A stretch of DNA of 24,386 nt from positions 1 through 24,386 of IMG/VR virus record IMGVR_UViG_3300037961_002207. One strand, written 5' to 3'. The notes under the pieces are model-generated. The model was not told the origin of the DNA. It saw only the letters and a program-made list of their open reading frames with translations, and ran no database searches. Below, one piece after another: positions 13,852 through 20,542 of this stretch (position 1 is its first letter; each line of letters opens with the position of its first letter). The DNA is from a virus. The translations under genes were made by a program, and so were the position numbers.

Positions 13852-14319
13852 ATGGCTAAATCGACTTTTTCTGGTCCAGTTGTATCAAACAATGGGTTCA
13901 TACAAGCTGGGTCAAATAATATTGTAGAAATTACAGCAGACACAACATTAACATTTAATGATCATGCAGGTCGCATTATTGAAGTTAATGATGCAGATGG
14001 TGTTATTACACTACCATCAATTAAATCAGGTGAATTAGGTGCTAAATATACTTTTTTCATTGGAACTGCTATAACAGGAAAAATCAAAACAGATGGAACT
14101 GATAAATATGTTGGTTCAATAATGGTAGGTGTTGATGATGGTTCGAAAAAAGCATTTGTTCCAGGAGCAACAAACGATGTTATCGATATGAATGATGGCA
14201 CTAAAGGTGGTAAAGTTGGTTCTTTTATAGAGATAACTGCATTAGCAACTGCGGAATATATGGTACAAGGTCTTTTGATAGGCTCTGGTTCAGTAGCAAC
14301 ACCATTCGCAGATAGTTAA
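13852..14319 (+). CDS. Virion structural-type protein, probably decoration
   Basis: This gene encodes 155 residues, with AGGAGA about seven bases before the ATG. It begins MAKSTFSGPVVSNNGFIQAG, a start I know from small structural proteins directly behind the capsid gene in marine phages. The rest is beta-rich and glycine-rich (AGRIIEVNDADGVITLPSIK, YTFFIGTAI) and ends with EYMVQGLLIGSGSVATPFAD. The 'disappear from the grid' pattern of strand-loop-strand with Asp/Gly turns fits a capsid-surface or fibre protein. No catalytic residues are visible. The role is inferred from position and resemblance. Confidence 0.68.
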   Translation: MAKSTFSGPVVSNNGFIQAGSNNIVEITADTTLTFNDHAGRIIEVNDADGVITLPSIKSGELGAKYTFFIGTAITGKIKTDGTDKYVGSIMVGVDDGSKKAFVPGATNDVIDMNDGTKGGKVGSFIEITALATAEYMVQGLLIGSGSVATPFADS

Positions 14320-14331
14320 TAGGAGAAACTA

Positions 14332-14745
14332 ATGGCTGATATTACATCTTCAACAAAGATATCAGAAAGCACTAATGAAGTTGTTTATGCTTTCCAATAT
14401 CAATATGTTGATACAGGAAATGAAAGTGCAGTTTCTAAAATAGATGTTTCTGCACTTGCTGCAAATGCAGATGGTAATGCTTGCACAGGCATTAGAATTG
14501 TAGAGTGTTGGTGGGTAATATCAGCTATGACAGTTGAAATATTAGCTGCAGCAGATACTGATGTTATTATTATGCATTTAACTGAAGGACAATCTGGTTA
14601 TCAAGATTTTTCTAAATTTGGTGGATTACCTAATAGCAAGTCTTTTGGCACTAATGGAACTGGTGATATTAAATTTACAACCACTGGTGCAGGTGCAACA
14701 GGAGATGCATATCAAATTGTAATTAGAGGGATTAAACAGTACTAA
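14332..14745 (+). CDS. Unknown probable virion protein
   Basis: This gene encodes 137 residues with AGGAGA before the ATG. The sequence is rich in Thr, Ala and Gly and looks like beta strands joined by short loops (VVYAFQYQYVDTGNESAVSK, TGIRIVECWWVISAMTVEIL, YQIVIRGIKQY). No known domain is recognised. Expressed between a decoration-type protein and a head-tail connector, and coupled to the latter by a TAATG overlap, it is probably part of the particle. A role in head decoration or head closure is only a guess. Confidence 0.62.
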   Translation: MADITSSTKISESTNEVVYAFQYQYVDTGNESAVSKIDVSALAANADGNACTGIRIVECWWVISAMTVEILAAADTDVIIMHLTEGQSGYQDFSKFGGLPNSKSFGTNGTGDIKFTTTGAGATGDAYQIVIRGIKQY

Positions 14746-15410
14746 TGGCAACTTCTGGAACAGTAGCATTTAGACCGAATATTGAAGAAATAATATCAGA
14801 GTCTTTTGAACGATGTGGCATTGATACTCAAACTAGGACTGGGTATTTTGCAAAATCTGCAAGAAGGAGTTTAAATCTACTGTTTTCAGAATGGGCAAAT
14901 AGAGGAATCAATTATTGGGCAGTTAGCAACAACACACTATCTTTAACAAGTGGAACATCTAATTATGCATTACCTCCAGGAACAATAGATATTATAGATG
15001 CTGTAATTAGAGAAAATGATACAGATCAAATGATTAATAGAGTTTCCATAGCAGAATATAATCAAATTCCTAATAAAACGGAAACAGGAAAACCAAATCA
15101 ATATATGATCGATAGGCAATACACTCCGCAAATTTATTTTTGGCAAGTTCCAGACGCTTCATACAGCATGGTTTATTGGGCAGTAAATCAACTTGATGAT
15201 GTGACTTTATCTAATCAAGATGCAGATGTTCCTTATCGTTGGACAGATTGTATTTGTGCAGGATTGGCTGCGAAATTATCTTTAAAATATGCTTCTGATA
15301 GATATCAACTTTTAAATGACGTTTATGAAAAATCTTTTAGTTTTGCTTCTTCAGCAGATAATGATGGTGTTAATTTGAGGGTTCAACCGACAGCGTTGAA
15401 TTTAATTTAA
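14745..15410 (+). CDS. Head-tail connector, P22 gp4-like (tail accessory factor)
   Basis: This gene encodes 221 residues and starts at a TAATG overlap. The N-terminal part (IEEIISESFERCGIDTQTRT, then ARRSLNLLFSEWANRGINYW) has the helical EWANRGINxW pattern found in P22 gp4-type connector proteins. They bind below the portal and close the head. It is followed by LPPGTIDIIDAVI and a region with PQIYFWQVPD and YSMVYWAVNQLDD, then a C-terminal helix pair (AGLAAKLSLKYASDRYQLLN). The P22-type portal upstream fits this call. The family name is from memory; an alternative is another adaptor family of the same place. Confidence 0.76.
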   Translation: MATSGTVAFRPNIEEIISESFERCGIDTQTRTGYFAKSARRSLNLLFSEWANRGINYWAVSNNTLSLTSGTSNYALPPGTIDIIDAVIRENDTDQMINRVSIAEYNQIPNKTETGKPNQYMIDRQYTPQIYFWQVPDASYSMVYWAVNQLDDVTLSNQDADVPYRWTDCICAGLAAKLSLKYASDRYQLLNDVYEKSFSFASSADNDGVNLRVQPTALNLI

Positions 15411-16084
15411 TGGCTAGAAATGCAAAAGGTAAAAAATCTTATGCAATAAGCGATAGAAGTGGTTTTAAAGTTAGATACACTCAACTTAAAACTACATGGG
15501 ATAATTTACGTGTCGAGCCTGAAGAGTTCGAACCAAAGCATCCACAATTAACTCCTGCTAAAAATATAATAGATGCAACTAGTTTATTTAATCCAAGACC
15601 AGATAACGATCCTGAAAATTCAACTATTTTCATAAAATATAATTATGATTGGTCTGTAGATCCAAAGACTATAAATAAATCTCCAAGCTGTATAGGTGGT
15701 GTAGGAAAAGCTTACATAATAAAATTTGAGGGAAATGGTGGTACAGGTGGCGTAGGAAATTCAACTTTATTTCTTACTGAAAATGCTACAAGCACTGGTG
15801 GCACAGGTGCTGTAGGAAATGCAACTCCATTTCCTGCTCCAAGTGGTGTATCTGGTACAGGTGGTTTAGGTTCAATTGGAATTTCTATGACTAAAACTGG
15901 TCAGACAAGTTCTGGTGGTACAGGTGCTGTAGGAAATCATGGACAATCGAATGATGAAGAGATACATTTAAGTATTAATGAAACTGGATTAGGTGGCACT
16001 GGTGGTGTAGGTTCAGGTTATGAAGTGCAAACTGATTTCGGTTGGGGTCATGCAGGTTGGGATACAGGAAGTTGGGGTAAATAA
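15410..16084 (+). CDS. Structural protein with glycine-rich 20-residue repeats
   Basis: This gene encodes 224 residues and starts at a TAATG overlap. The N-terminal 70 residues (MARNAKGKKSYAISDRSGFK, VRYTQLKTTWDNLRVEPEEF, PKHPQLTPAKNIIDATSLFN-PRPDN) are of a type I recall from marine phage virion proteins near the connector. From about 108 to 202 there are five copies of a GGTGxVGN motif, mostly 20 residues apart, with short strand-like segments between. The C-terminus is Trp/Gly-rich (DFGWGHAGWDTGSWGK). Glycine-rich repeats of this kind occur in phage tip or fibre proteins, where they can pack as polyglycine II helices. The function is not proven; a connector-associated or tail role fits the position. 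Confidence 0.7.
   Translation: MARNAKGKKSYAISDRSGFKVRYTQLKTTWDNLRVEPEEFEPKHPQLTPAKNIIDATSLFNPRPDNDPENSTIFIKYNYDWSVDPKTINKSPSCIGGVGKAYIIKFEGNGGTGGVGNSTLFLTENATSTGGTGAVGNATPFPAPSGVSGTGGLGSIGISMTKTGQTSSGGTGAVGNHGQSNDEEIHLSINETGLGGTGGVGSGYEVQTDFGWGHAGWDTGSWGK
15731..16015 (+). repeat. Coding glycine-rich repeat, five GGTGxVG units
   Basis: Within the gene at 15410-16084, units start near residues 108, 128, 148, 168 and 194. The first four have an exact period of 20 residues (60 bases). At DNA level, copies such as GGTGGCACAGGTGCTGTAGG recur with only third-base changes. Confidence 0.75.
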
Positions 16085-16710
16085 TGAATTACACTTCTTT
16101 AAAGAATCAATTACAAAATTTTTTAGAAAATGATAGTGCTGAATTTGTTGCATCTATTGATGACATTATAATACAAGCTCAACATTTAATTTTTCAAAGG
16201 TTGCCAAATTTACCTTGTTTTCGGTTTAAAGCAACTGGCACTACAGTAGTAGGAACTTCAGATTATTTAATTGCAGATGCTAGATTAATTCGTAATGTTT
16301 TTTATATAAATAACAGCTCCGAAACTGTATATTTAAACCATAGAGTAGATTCTTATTTACGAGATTATTGGCCAAATAGCAGTTTAACTGGTGAACCAAT
16401 TATGTATTCCACTATAGAAGCAGGAACAGGTGGAACAGGAATTACGTTAGCACCAACTCCTAATTCTACTTATAATTATGGAGTTGACTATGTTAGACCA
16501 TTAGCAGATCTTAGTAGTAGCAATACAACTAATTGGTTAACTAATAATGCAAAAAATTTATTGTTGTCTGCTGCTCTTTATGAAAGTTCTGCTTTCCTTA
16601 AGGATGAAAATACGTTAAAAGTATACAAAGGACAATTTGACGAGTCTGTACAATTAGCAGCACAAGAAATGAACAGAGATTATGCATCAGAATATGACGG
16701 AGGTATCTAA
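16084..16710 (+). CDS. Probable phage adaptor/connector protein
   Basis: This gene encodes 208 residues at a TAATG overlap. The first 40 residues (MNYTSLKNQLQNFLENDSAE, IDDIIIQAQHLIFQRLPNLP) form helices, followed by beta segments (FRFKATGTTVVGTSDYLIAD) and a conserved-looking NYGVDYVRPLADLSSSNTTN. The C-terminus is a helical bundle (NNAKNLLLSAALYESSAFLK, VYKGQFDESVQLAAQEMNRD). This helix-strand-helix layout is known from phage adaptor proteins that join the portal ring to the tail. I have seen the family in marine phages (possibly DUF6682; unverified). The neighbouring gp4-like gene supports a connector role. Confidence 0.7.
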   Translation: MNYTSLKNQLQNFLENDSAEFVASIDDIIIQAQHLIFQRLPNLPCFRFKATGTTVVGTSDYLIADARLIRNVFYINNSSETVYLNHRVDSYLRDYWPNSSLTGEPIMYSTIEAGTGGTGITLAPTPNSTYNYGVDYVRPLADLSSSNTTNWLTNNAKNLLLSAALYESSAFLKDENTLKVYKGQFDESVQLAAQEMNRDYASEYDGGI

Positions 16711-17157
16711 ATGGCTATAACTCAAGCAATGTGTACATTATTTAAAAAAGATTTGTTACTAGGTGATCATCATCTAGATACAGATGATATCTATATTGCA
16801 CTATATACTAGTTCTGCATCTTTAGATGCTACAACAGATGGTTACACTACATCTAATGAAATAACTAATACTTCTGGTACTGCATATACAGCAGGTGGTA
16901 AAGCTTTATCTAGTAAAGCAGTAACAGAAAATAGCACAAGTGGTATATTCGATGCAGCTGATCCAGAGTGGACTGATGCAACTTTTACAGCTAGAGGTGC
17001 ATTGATTTATAATAAAACTTTAGGAGATGCTTCATCAAACTCTAGAGGTGCAATAGCAGTTTTAAATTTTGGTGGAGATTTCACAGTTTCAGGTGGTACT
17101 TTTAAAATAGTTTTTCCTGCTGCGACTGCTAATAATGCAATAGTTAGGATAGATTAA
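16711..17157 (+). CDS. Small beta-rich virion-type protein
   Basis: This gene encodes 148 residues, with GGAGG eight bases before the ATG, directly after the previous stop. An N-terminal helix (QAMCTLFKKDLLLGDHHLDT) leads to IYIALYTSSASLDATTDGYT, then many Thr/Gly/Ala-rich strands ending in FKIVFPAATANNAIVRID. Similar proteins occur in marine phage tail regions, where they are called structural without a defined role. No enzyme motif. TAATG overlap with the next gene. Confidence 0.68.
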   Translation: MAITQAMCTLFKKDLLLGDHHLDTDDIYIALYTSSASLDATTDGYTTSNEITNTSGTAYTAGGKALSSKAVTENSTSGIFDAADPEWTDATFTARGALIYNKTLGDASSNSRGAIAVLNFGGDFTVSGGTFKIVFPAATANNAIVRID

Positions 17158-17645
17158 TGGCTACATATGTAAATAATTTAAGATTAAAAGAAATTGCGAC
17201 TGGAGATGAATCTGGTACTTGGGGTACATCTACAAATACCAATCTTGAATTAATTGGTCAGGCAGTTGGTTTTGGAACAGAAGCCATAACAACAAATGCA
17301 GATACTCACACTAGCACAGTTGCAGATGGTTCAGCAGATGAAGCTAGAGCTATGTATATTAAATATACTGGTGCATTAGATTCAGATTGTACAATTACAA
17401 TTGGACCGAACACTAATAAAAGAGTTCATATAATCGAAAATGCTACTACGGATTCTGGTTCATCTGGACCTTACAATATAATTATAAGTCAAGGAAGTGG
17501 TGGTAATGTTACAATACCAAATGGTGTTAAAAAACTTCTTTATTTAGATGGAGCAGGCTCTGGTGCAGCTGTATTAGATACAGGTATTTCATCAGCTGCA
17601 GCTTCAACTGGAAAAGCAATCGCAATGGCAATGGTATTTGGATAA
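17157..17645 (+). CDS. Fibre-associated virion protein
   Basis: This gene encodes 162 residues at a TAATG overlap. The N-terminal MATYVNNLRLKEIATGDESG, TWGTSTNTNLELIGQAVGFG is a very common opening of phage tail-fibre or baseplate-type proteins in marine phages; it probably folds as a capping or attachment module. Beta-rich Thr/Gly/Ser repeats follow (ARAMYIKYTGALDSDCTITI, GPNTNKRVHIIENATTD). The C-terminus is Ala/Ser-rich (SSAAASTGKAIAMAMVFG). No catalytic motif. Part of the receptor-binding assembly is inferred. Confidence 0.68.
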   Translation: MATYVNNLRLKEIATGDESGTWGTSTNTNLELIGQAVGFGTEAITTNADTHTSTVADGSADEARAMYIKYTGALDSDCTITIGPNTNKRVHIIENATTDSGSSGPYNIIISQGSGGNVTIPNGVKKLLYLDGAGSGAAVLDTGISSAAASTGKAIAMAMVFG

Positions 17646-17659
17646 TAAGGAGATAAAAA

Positions 17660-18034
17660 ATGGCAGCACCAAATATAGTAAATGTTGCAACAATTACAGC
17701 AAAAACAGATACACTTAAACTGACAGGTACAAGTGCAGTTGCATTGTTGAGTAATGCAGCTTCATCTGGCAAAGTACTAAAAGTAAATTCTCTTGTGGTA
17801 GCGAACATAGACGGAACAAGTGCAGCTACAATTACTGTAGGTATATATCCTCAAGATGATATTGGTGGTACTCCAGTTTTATTAGCTTCTACAATTTCAG
17901 TACCTGCTGATGCTTCTTTAGTTGTAATAGATAAAAATATGGGTTTATATTTAGAGGAAGATACTTCTATCGGAGTTACAGCAAGTGCAGCTGATGATCT
18001 AGCTTGTACAATAACATATGAGGAATTAAGCTAG
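17660..18034 (+). CDS. Small beta-rich virion-type protein
   Basis: This gene encodes 124 residues with AAGGAGA about seven bases before the ATG. The sequence is a series of short strands with Thr, Ala, Val and Gly (MAAPNIVNVATITAKTDTLK, VLKVNSLVVANIDGTSAATI, SVPADASLVVIDKNMGLYLE), ending in DDLACTITYEELS. Proteins of this kind accompany tail-fibre genes in marine phages; no function is known to me. A jelly-roll-like fold would be natural. It precedes the large repeat genes and is separated from them by a ribosome-binding site of its own. Confidence 0.64.
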   Translation: MAAPNIVNVATITAKTDTLKLTGTSAVALLSNAASSGKVLKVNSLVVANIDGTSAATITVGIYPQDDIGGTPVLLASTISVPADASLVVIDKNMGLYLEEDTSIGVTASAADDLACTITYEELS

Positions 18035-18044
18035 AGGATTTTAA

Positions 18045-19568
18045 ATGGGTACTCGTAATAAAGGTGGATTAGTCGGTGGATTCGACCAATTAAGAGCACC
18101 TGATGCACCTACAATAACTTCTACTTCAGCAGGGGATGCAAGTTTACAAATTGCTTTTACAGCACCAAGTAATGTTGGTGGTGGAACAATTACAGGTTAT
18201 ATTGCTTTTGCAACAAATGTACCACAAGAACCAGTTTTATACACAGTTACAGTTCAAGATGTTAGTGGTAACAAATATTTTATAGATTCATCTCAACAAG
18301 CAACTTTAACTTTAGTTAAAGGTCATACTTATACATTTGATTGGTCAGCTGCTACCTCTCATCCTTTAAGACTTTCTACCACTTCTGATGGTACACATAA
18401 TAGTGGTAGTGAATATACAACTGGTGTTGTCAAAGATGATAGTGCTTACACTACAAAAATTACTGTAGATGCAGGAGCACCTTCTACTTTATATTATTAT
18501 TGTCAAAATCATTCTGGCATGGGTGGAAGTGCAAATGTTCAAGCTTATGTACATTCTTCTGCAACTGGCACTTCTAGTCCTATAACTGTTGGATCTTTAT
18601 CTAATGATATTAGTGCAACTAGTTATTTAGCTGCACAGAATGTATTTGGTGTTAGTCCAAATGCTGTAGGATCTTCTGGCACACCTACAGGTTCATTAGC
18701 TATGTTTTTTGGTGGTTATAGTACAGCTAGTTCTGCAAATGTAAATCATATTCAACAATTAGATATGACTTCTTCAAGTAACGCTACAGATTTTGGAGAT
18801 ATAGCATCAGCTAGAAGCTATAAATCTGCTGTTGGCACACCTACTAGATGTGTAGCAGGTGGTTTTGATAGTACTTCAGGGGAAGTACAATTAGAATATG
18901 TAAATCCAGCTTCAGCAGGTAATTCTCAAGATTTTGGATTGTTATCTCTAGCTAATAACAATGCAGGTGCATTTGGTAACTCAACTTATGGAGTTTTTGC
19001 TCCAAATAACAATGGAGCAAAACGTGATTTTATGCGTATAACTATTGCATCTGGAGGAAATTCTAGTGATGTAGGTGATTTAAATTTAGAAATATATAAT
19101 TTTGGTGGTGGTATTAGTAATGGTACAATTGGTTTAGTTTTTGGTGGGTATGATAGTCAAGCAGGTGGTGTTACAAATGCAATCTCACAAAAAAATATAA
19201 CTTCAAGTGGTATATCCACTGATTTTGGTAATTTGACACAAGCTAGACAAATGTTACAAGGTTCTTCTAATTCAACTAGAGGTGTTATGGGTGGTGGTGG
19301 TTCTACGGATATTATTGATTATGTCACCATAGCTAGTGCAGGAAACGCCACCGATTTTGGAAATTTGACTGCTGTTAGAGAAAGAGTTGCTAGTGCAGCA
19401 AGCTCTACTAAAGCTGTTTTTGCAGGTGGACAAGAATCTTCTGCATCTGTAGATAAAATAGATGTTATAACTATAGCAGCGACTTCAAACGCTACTGATT
19501 TTGGTGATTTAATAGCTGCATTGGATGGTGTTGCAGGAACTGGTACTAGACATGGGGGTATTTCATAA
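18045..19568 (+). CDS. Fibre protein: FN3 split by a cupredoxin-like domain, then kelch-like repeats
   Basis: This gene encodes 507 residues with AGAGGAT before the ATG. Residues 18-57 look like the first half of a fibronectin III domain (APDAPTITSTSAGDASLQIA, FTAPSNVGGGTITGY) and 170-214 like the second half (TGTSSPITVGSLSNDISATS, AQNVFGVSP). Between them (about 58-168) is a cupredoxin-like domain: VLYTVTVQDVSGNKYFID, GHTYTFDW, SHPLRL (His106) and YYYCQNHSGMGG (Cys153, His156, Met159). That is a candidate type 1 copper ligand set. Residues 215-507 hold six kelch-like repeats of about 47 residues built on NATDFGxL. The domain calls come from reading the sequence. An appendage that contacts the host or environment is the likely role. 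Confidence 0.75.
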   Translation: MGTRNKGGLVGGFDQLRAPDAPTITSTSAGDASLQIAFTAPSNVGGGTITGYIAFATNVPQEPVLYTVTVQDVSGNKYFIDSSQQATLTLVKGHTYTFDWSAATSHPLRLSTTSDGTHNSGSEYTTGVVKDDSAYTTKITVDAGAPSTLYYYCQNHSGMGGSANVQAYVHSSATGTSSPITVGSLSNDISATSYLAAQNVFGVSPNAVGSSGTPTGSLAMFFGGYSTASSANVNHIQQLDMTSSSNATDFGDIASARSYKSAVGTPTRCVAGGFDSTSGEVQLEYVNPASAGNSQDFGLLSLANNNAGAFGNSTYGVFAPNNNGAKRDFMRITIASGGNSSDVGDLNLEIYNFGGGISNGTIGLVFGGYDSQAGGVTNAISQKNITSSGISTDFGNLTQARQMLQGSSNSTRGVMGGGGSTDIIDYVTIASAGNATDFGNLTAVRERVASAASSTKAVFAGGQESSASVDKIDVITIAATSNATDFGDLIAALDGVAGTGTRHGGIS

Positions 19569-20539
19569 TGCCTAATTACTCTGGGGTGTGGGATTTAAGA
19601 CAACAAGGTGTGGCTGTTAAAGGTGATAGATGGGAATCAGCACCTGAAAATGTTTTTATTTCTGGTGTTACAAGTAGAAGAGCAAATGAAAAAATTAATT
19701 TGTTGTCAAGTGGTGGAGCAACAGATTTTGGAGAAATAAGATCTGGAGCAGGTCAAGCAGATGGAGATTTTTCAGCTAGGGCAGGTTTTGGTAATGGAGT
19801 AAGAGGTATTTATACTGCTATTGCCAATAATTATGGTGGAACGACTGATATAGAATATTTTACATTTGCATCAACAGGTGCTTCTCAAGACTTTGGAAAT
19901 TTAACAGTTGCAAATTCTGTTGGATCTGGATTAAGTAATAATACTAGGGGAGTTATAACCAGTCATAATTCTACTGATACTATGGATTACATCACTATAA
20001 ATTCACTAGGGGATGCAACAGATTTTGGAAATTTAGCTACAGCTTCTGCTTATGGTGCAGCTTGTTCTTCTACAACTAGAGGTCTTATCGCAATAGGTTA
20101 TAATGGTAGCACTTATAATAATGATACTGTTAATTATATTACTATAGCATCAGAAGCAAACGCTACTGATTTTGGAAATTTAAGTCAAGCTAGAAGTTTT
20201 TTAGCTTCTTCATCTAGCACTACCAGAGGTGTATTTGGAGGTGGTAATGATGGTGGCACTTCTTATAACATAATCGATTATTTTACAATAGCATCAGAAT
20301 CAAACGCTACTGATTTTGGAGATTTAACTATAACAAATAGAGTTAATGCTTCAGGCTCTGGTTCGACTAAAGCTATTTTTGCAAGTTCTAATGCAGGTAC
20401 ATCTGATGCTGAAAGAAGTTTTATAAATAGAATAACTATAGCAACAACTGCAAATGCTAGTGATTTTGGAAATTTAAGTTATAAAAATGCAGTTTTAAGA
20501 ACAGCAGCAGGTGATTCTACACCATCACAAAAAGGATAA
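19568..20539 (+). CDS. Six-repeat kelch-like fibre protein, paralogue of the upstream gene
   Basis: This gene encodes 323 residues and starts at a TAATG overlap. It has no FN3 or cupredoxin part. It starts MPNYSGVWDLRQQGVAVKGD, RWESAPENVF and then has six repeats of 44-55 residues, each containing NATDFGNL or a variant (Asp-Phe-Gly at about 53, 108, 152, 201, 249 and 299) and ending near TTRGVFGGG-type strands. This is the same unit as in the C-terminal half of the preceding gene, so the two arose by duplication. Kelch-type repeats form beta propellers, and six repeats would fit one six-bladed propeller; this is inference. A surface-binding appendage is likely. Confidence 0.75.
   Translation: MPNYSGVWDLRQQGVAVKGDRWESAPENVFISGVTSRRANEKINLLSSGGATDFGEIRSGAGQADGDFSARAGFGNGVRGIYTAIANNYGGTTDIEYFTFASTGASQDFGNLTVANSVGSGLSNNTRGVITSHNSTDTMDYITINSLGDATDFGNLATASAYGAACSSTTRGLIAIGYNGSTYNNDTVNYITIASEANATDFGNLSQARSFLASSSSTTRGVFGGGNDGGTSYNIIDYFTIASESNATDFGDLTITNRVNASGSGSTKAIFASSNAGTSDAERSFINRITIATTANASDFGNLSYKNAVLRTAAGDSTPSQKG
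20144..20320 (+). repeat. Pair of 33-base direct repeats in kelch-like repeats
   Basis: The 33-base segments 20144-20176 and 20288-20320 differ at one base (G versus T at the twelfth-thirteenth position). They encode IASE-NATDFG in neighbouring repeats, 144 bases apart. Shorter matches (ACGCTACTGATTTTGG) recur at 19489 in the preceding gene. Confidence 0.72.
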
Positions 20540-20542
20540 ATT

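Noticed and set aside
15731-20320. CRISPR-like array from the regular repeats
   Set aside because: The repeats are in frame, encode glycine-rich or kelch-like units and have varying third bases; there are no unique spacers between fixed repeats.
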